This document shows positions 7,469-8,578 of a stretch of 8,578 nt of DNA, piece after piece. Under the pieces are notes generated by a model. The model did no database searches. It worked only from the letters and a program-made list of their open reading frames with translations, and was not told the DNA's origin. The stretch's first letter is position 1. The number at the start of each line of letters is the position of its first letter. This DNA comes from Gemmatimonadota bacterium (GTDB taxonomy: Bacteria; Gemmatimonadota; Gemmatimonadetes; Longimicrobiales; Gaopeijiaceae), in the NCBI GenBank assembly GCA_012959595.1, contig DUCW01000006.1:1-8578 (forward strand). The letters are read 5' to 3'. The position numbers and the translations under genes are program-made.

Positions 7469-7745
7469 ATTTTATGGGCAGATTTGGTTCCAATTTTTCG
7501 ATTCGGTAGAACCTTAGCGCACTCCCATATTACAGATCATTGTTTCCATTGATTCACCGGTAACTATCCGACGCCCTATACCTGTCATTCGAGGTAGTTG
7601 GTGGGCCAGTCTACAACGAACACCCTTACCCTTGACTGGTCTATCACTGGTCGAATAGTACCTAATCTCGTACGGCTTCCCCTATGGAGAGCATAAGTGC
7701 ATAGTCTTTCCTAGGATTTTCTGACAACATCCCACTCCGCCGTCC
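7469..7745. other. Gene-free convergent intergenic stretch with several hairpins
   Basis: This 277-base stretch lies between the stops of the cupin and the second amidase. All six frames are broken into short runs. The longest are about 40-56 codons on the minus strand and have no recognisable similarity. Foldable elements on the plus strand are GGTTC/GAACC (7486-7513), TACCT/AGGTA (7579-7596), a ten-pair stem with two G.U pairs (7602-7611 with 7634-7643), and CTATG/CATAG (7682-7704). ACTGGTC occurs twice (7635-7641 and 7646-7652), so the left arm near 7606 could pair with either copy. None of the hairpins is followed by a clean T-run, so none is a convincing terminator. The stretch may be a structured RNA, a decayed element or a plain spacer. 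Confidence 0.4.
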
Positions 7746-8578
7746 TCATCCATTCAAATCAGGAACCCTTTGATGAAAACCAGCTGCATCCTGAAATGCT
7801 TTTGCTACAGCCAATATTTTTGCTTCACTAAAAGGCTTGCCCACGAATACAATCCCAGTGGGAAGACCATCGTCACCAAATCCGTTGCACACCGCCACTG
7901 CTGGATAACAAGCATGATTGGCTAACTGGAAAAAATGTGAGGTTGCCGACCTTCGAGTTGGTGGATTTGCTGGACTAGATGCTGGAGGTGGAACTGGCGA
8001 CTGAGGATTTTCCGATAACCTGGTCCGCGAATCACCATAAGGAGTAACGTATACCTCAAAATCTCCAAGAGCATCTGATAGCTGCTGCATCATAATACCG
8101 CGAACACTCTGTGCTTGGAGGTAGGCTACAGCTGGGACGGTCTGACCTACTCTCCAGCCACTAGCCCGACCTGGCCTGGTAAGTTCATCATCTCGGTCTT
8201 CTAACAGAAAGCTTCCAAAAGCTGCGGCTGATTCAGCAGACAAAGGACGCAGTGCCTCCATCGAAAAATCTTTCAGAGGAACATCGATGGGATTTAAATC
8301 AATGCCAATTGATCTTAAAATACCCAGACTTTTCCTGTCATTTGCTATCCAGTCTTCTTTCTTTCCAGAAAAATGTTCGGAGGCGGTGGGGGTAGATTTT
8401 TTCTCATCAGGCAATACCTGTTTATCAGTGTTCCAATCTTCATTGTGCCATGCGAATTGTCCCGCAAATTTTCCGCTCCCTTTTACCATTGTCACATATA
8501 CGGGGAACCCGCGTGCTTCAAATTCATCCCTAATATTGTCTAGTGGGTTTTCCGTTTCTGGCATTTGTTCCTTGGCAA
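7746..8578 (-). CDS. Amidase-signature family protein, C-terminal part only (5' end off window)
   Basis: The frame is open to the right edge. The ATG at 8564 is preceded in frame by sense codons with no Shine-Dalgarno, so the gene almost certainly starts outside the window. What is visible is the region downstream of the AS catalytic core. It includes an insert rich in charged and aromatic residues (GQFAWHNEDWN), then LGILRSIGIDLNPIDVPL, SAESAAAFGSFL, TVPAVAYLQAQSVRGIMMQQ, FEVYVTPYGD, LANHACYPAVAV, and the family C-terminus DDGLPTGIVFVGKPFSEAKILAVAKAFQDA. The Lys/Ser/Ser triad would be encoded beyond the edge and cannot be checked. A Pro/Ser-rich stretch lies about 186-204 residues after that ATG. 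The second amidase differs clearly from the one at 5514-7133 and faces it across the convergent spacer. Confidence 0.85.
   Translation of the reverse strand, partial: AKEQMPETENPLDNIRDEFEARGFPVYVTMVKGSGKFAGQFAWHNEDWNTDKQVLPDEKKSTPTASEHFSGKKEDWIANDRKSLGILRSIGIDLNPIDVPLKDFSMEALRPLSAESAAAFGSFLLEDRDDELTRPGRASGWRVGQTVPAVAYLQAQSVRGIMMQQLSDALGDFEVYVTPYGDSRTRLSENPQSPVPPPASSPANPPTRRSATSHFFQLANHACYPAVAVCNGFGDDGLPTGIVFVGKPFSEAKILAVAKAFQDAAGFHQRVPDLNG

Noticed and set aside
7486..7513. Terminator after the cupin gene
   Set aside because: The GGTTC/GAACC stem has a long loop and is followed by TTAGCG, not a T-run; kept only as a hairpin within the spacer.
7662..7730. 22-codon minus-strand frame just after the second amidase, with a GGAG four bases upstream
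   Set aside because: It is too short, matches no recognisable family and overlaps the hairpin region; coincidence is likely.

Overview
The window is 8.6 kb of a diderm (Gram-negative-type) bacterial chromosome of moderate GC. It is densely coded on both strands. The diderm assignment rests on a small outer-membrane beta-barrel protein ending in Phe, on lipobox-type and other export signals on most of the enzymes, and on a class A RNase P RNA. The phylum cannot be fixed by eye. Exported serine hydrolase, amidase and cupin genes and repeated TTG starts fit an environmental heterotroph, but that is only an impression.

Left third (1-1827, minus strand). Read along the minus strand the order is: a small beta-barrel protein (1827-1258), RNase P RNA rnpB (about 1246-822), tRNA-Arg(CCG) (814-741), and an exported fumarylacetoacetate-hydrolase-family protein (706 to the window edge). 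Gaps are only about 11, 7 and 34 bases and show no terminator, so this could be one mixed mRNA/ncRNA/tRNA transcript. RNase P cleavage at the tRNA 5' end would then release the 3' end of RNase P's own RNA. The FAH-family gene changes base composition sharply part-way along.

Middle (1828-5319). A divergent intergenic region leads to an exported histidine-phosphatase-family protein and, after a terminator-like hairpin, to a lipoprotein serine hydrolase of the class C beta-lactamase superfamily starting at TTG. This gene runs tail-to-tail, with overlapping stop codons, into apbE (FAD:protein FMN transferase) on the minus strand.

Right third (5320-8578). A 194-base divergent region holding an inverted repeat with a UUCG loop separates apbE from an exported amidase-signature enzyme. 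The amidase is translationally coupled (TTGA overlap) to a small cupin. A 277-base gene-free stretch follows. It has several hairpins and, on the minus strand, a few short segments reminiscent of rnpB. The window ends in the C-terminal part of a second amidase-signature protein on the minus strand.

No CRISPR array, insertion sequence, integrase or defence system was seen. The features most worth a second look are the rnpB/tRNA arrangement, the mosaic FAH-family gene and the structured 277-base stretch.
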